Below are positions 62,477-64,000 of a stretch of 64,000 nucleotides of DNA, piece after piece (the first letter of the stretch is position 1; the number at the start of each line of letters is the position of its first letter). Source of the DNA: Planktothrix tepida PCC 9214 (lineage in GTDB: Bacteria > Cyanobacteriota > Cyanobacteriia > Cyanobacteriales > Microcoleaceae). The translations under genes and the position numbers were made by a program. The notes under the pieces were generated by a model. It was not told where the DNA came from, searched no databases, and saw only the letters and a list, made by a program, of their open reading frames with translations. The stretch covers positions 27,072 to 91,071 of the forward strand of contig NZ_LN889803.1 in NCBI RefSeq assembly GCF_900009145.1. The letters are read 5' to 3'.

Positions 62477-63736
62477 TTAAACTGTTAACTGTTCTAAAGC
62501 ATTTTCAACTGCTTTTAAGGCTGTATTGACTTCCTCCTCCGTCACAATTAATGGGGGAACAAATCGTAACACTTTCGGGCCAGCCGGAACTAATAATAAT
62601 CCCGCTTCCATTACCACTTTTACGACTTCTGGAGACGTTAATTCCACATCTTCTTTTAATTCCAAACCATTAATTAAACCCCATCCTCGCACTTCCGCAA
62701 TTAAATTAGGATATTTTTGAGCAATTTCTGTTAATTTGCTGCGAAGTTGTTCACCTCGTTTTTGTACATTTTCCAGAATATTTTCTCGTTCTAAGGTTTG
62801 ACAAACTGCCAACGCCACCCCACAAACAAAAGGATTTCCGCCAAAGGTAGACGCATGACTTCCGGGTTCAAACACATCACAGAATGCTTTACACATCATC
62901 GCCCCAATGGGAATTCCACCTCCTAAACCCTTGGCTGAGGTGAAAATATCGGGTTCAATTCCTAAGTTTTCATAACCCCATAATTTACCACTGCGACCCA
63001 TGCCAACTTGGACTTCATCTAAGATTAAAAGGATGCCTTTATCATCACAAATTTGACGAATTTTTTGGAAATATTCAATATCCCCAGGACGCACGCCGCC
63101 TTCTCCTTGCAGTGCTTCTAACATAATTGCGGCAACCCGTCGTCCGTCTTTATCAACTTCAGAAATTGTCGCTTCTAAAGCTTCAATATCATTATAAGGA
63201 ATATAAACAAATCCCGGTACTAACGGACTAAAACCTTTTTGATATTTCGGTTGTCCGGTCGCCGTAATTGTAGCTAAAGTCCGACCATGAAAACTCGCAT
63301 GGGCTGTTAAAATAACCGGGTCTTCAATATTGAGTTTTTCATGAGCATATTTCCGGGCTAATTTAATCGCACCTTCGTTTGCTTCCGCCCCAGAATTACA
63401 GAAAAAAGCTTTATCTGCACAAGAATGATTTGTTAACCATTTGGCTAATTCTCCTTGCACGGGAACATAATATAAATTAGAAACATGGTGCAAAGTTTTA
63501 ATTTGCTTTGTCACCGCTTCAATTAACGCAGGATGGGCGTGTCCTAGGGTACAAGTTGCAATTCCGGCGACAAAATCTAAGTATTCTTTACCCTGTGTAT
63601 CCCAAACCCGACACCCTTCTCCCCGCTCTAATGCAATGGGGAAACGGGCGTAAGTATTCATGACATGAGAATTAAAGTCATCAATACTAAAATGATTGGT
63701 AACAGGGGGTTCTTTCACTAAGGTTTCTGGACTCAC
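62477..63736 (-). CDS. argD: Acetylornithine aminotransferase
   Basis: The protein has 419 residues. This class III PLP aminotransferase works in arginine synthesis. Motifs: FCNSGAEANEGAIKLARKYA, ILDEVQVGMGRSG (Asp for PLP nitrogen), TSAKGLGGGIPIGAM (Schiff-base Lys), and HASTFGGNPFVCGVA. Length and motifs favour ArgD over GABA aminotransferase relatives. An AGGAGTGA-type site (TTCAGGAGTGATTTG) lies before the start. Confidence 0.93.
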   Translation of the reverse strand: MSPETLVKEPPVTNHFSIDDFNSHVMNTYARFPIALERGEGCRVWDTQGKEYLDFVAGIATCTLGHAHPALIEAVTKQIKTLHHVSNLYYVPVQGELAKWLTNHSCADKAFFCNSGAEANEGAIKLARKYAHEKLNIEDPVILTAHASFHGRTLATITATGQPKYQKGFSPLVPGFVYIPYNDIEALEATISEVDKDGRRVAAIMLEALQGEGGVRPGDIEYFQKIRQICDDKGILLILDEVQVGMGRSGKLWGYENLGIEPDIFTSAKGLGGGIPIGAMMCKAFCDVFEPGSHASTFGGNPFVCGVALAVCQTLERENILENVQKRGEQLRSKLTEIAQKYPNLIAEVRGWGLINGLELKEDVELTSPEVVKVVMEAGLLLVPAGPKVLRFVPPLIVTEEEVNTALKAVENALEQLTV

Positions 63737-64000
63737 AAATCACTCCTGAATTCGGTTGGTGTTTGATTCTCAATTTTAGGCTAAAATTTCCCGTTTCGGG
63801 GTTATTGTGTTAGCCAATATCTAACTTCGTCAGGGTTTATTAATATTTTTTGCCCGTTCGCCTTAAATAGGAGAATAGACTCTCCTAATTTGGAGTTAAT
63901 ATCCTTAATTTGAGACGCAATAGGGTGCGGACGTTGCCATCTCGTCACCCTGGGATATTACAATTTATATTCTAAGGGTTCACAAAATTCATTAATTCCC

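Overview
This 64-kb window reads as chromosomal DNA of a filamentous cyanobacterium. The evidence is the adjacent aldehyde-deformylating oxygenase and acyl-ACP reductase genes (cyanobacterial alkane synthesis), a CAAD-domain protein behind gltX, an HCF173-like SDR/CIA30 protein, a PCP-reductase-domain micro-protein, cyanobacterial-type lipA and ppsA, modest GC (about 40% by eye) and roughly two dozen copies of the HIP1 octamer GCGATCGC. The overall look fits Oscillatoriales such as Planktothrix, but the genus is an inference. I saw no tRNA, rRNA or CRISPR array.

Layout. 1-5.05 kb: a tandem family of modular proteins that end in one shared C-terminal module of about 120 residues resembling the galactophilic lectin LecA (PA-IL). 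The N-terminal modules differ: an unknown domain plus a Pro/Thr linker, a pentapeptide-repeat solenoid, and two LamG jelly rolls. A decayed copy lies at 1033-1375, and the tail of a further member is at the left edge. 5.1-10.9 kb: a putative terpenoid or lipid-glycoside cluster (SCP2-like protein, trans-polyprenyl synthase, protein with a duplicated domain, CrtC/AttH-like lipocalin-fold protein, GT1 glycosyltransferase). 11-13 kb: aroA and an unknown gene. 13-15.4 kb: a dynamin-like GTPase. 15.9-20.7 kb: WD40 remnant, lone urtE-type ATPase, DUF433 protein, fetAB, GT4 glycosyltransferase. 21-31 kb: mostly housekeeping (HEAT protein, acetyltransferase, lipA, metallo-beta-lactamase-fold hydrolase, tpiA, folP, purC). 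31-43.6 kb: methyltransferase, BASS-like transporter with an exported N-terminal domain, speE, LytM peptidase, VOC protein, HCF173-like protein, sugar ABC permease, HxlR regulator, ppsA.

43.7-48.5 kb is a small defence-type island: a RloA/RloB (AbiL-like) ATPase plus TOPRIM-like pair, an Mrr-type restriction enzyme and a lipase-like hydrolase. 48.5-51.5 kb holds a second sugar ABC permease and the ado-aar alkane genes. 51.6-53.2 kb is a compact three-gene operon: NTP pyrophosphohydrolase, unknown protein and a homologue of Dnd-system-associated protein 4. 53.4-57.5 kb: exported methyltransferase, gltX, CAAD protein and a secreted protein. 57.5-57.7 kb carries a truncated Avd-like (diversity-generating retroelement accessory) remnant. 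57.7-63.7 kb: Uma2 nuclease, an MscS-type channel with a cyclic-nucleotide-binding domain, a Cache/HAMP class III cyclase and argD.

The most notable observations are the LecA-module family, the terpenoid-glycoside cluster, the two defence-like loci, and the cyclase/channel pair, in which a key arginine appears to be missing from both partners. A family of 28-bp palindromes (GTAGAGACG...CGTCTCTAC) recurs at gene ends. Everything was done by eye; family names rest on recognised motifs, not on database searches.
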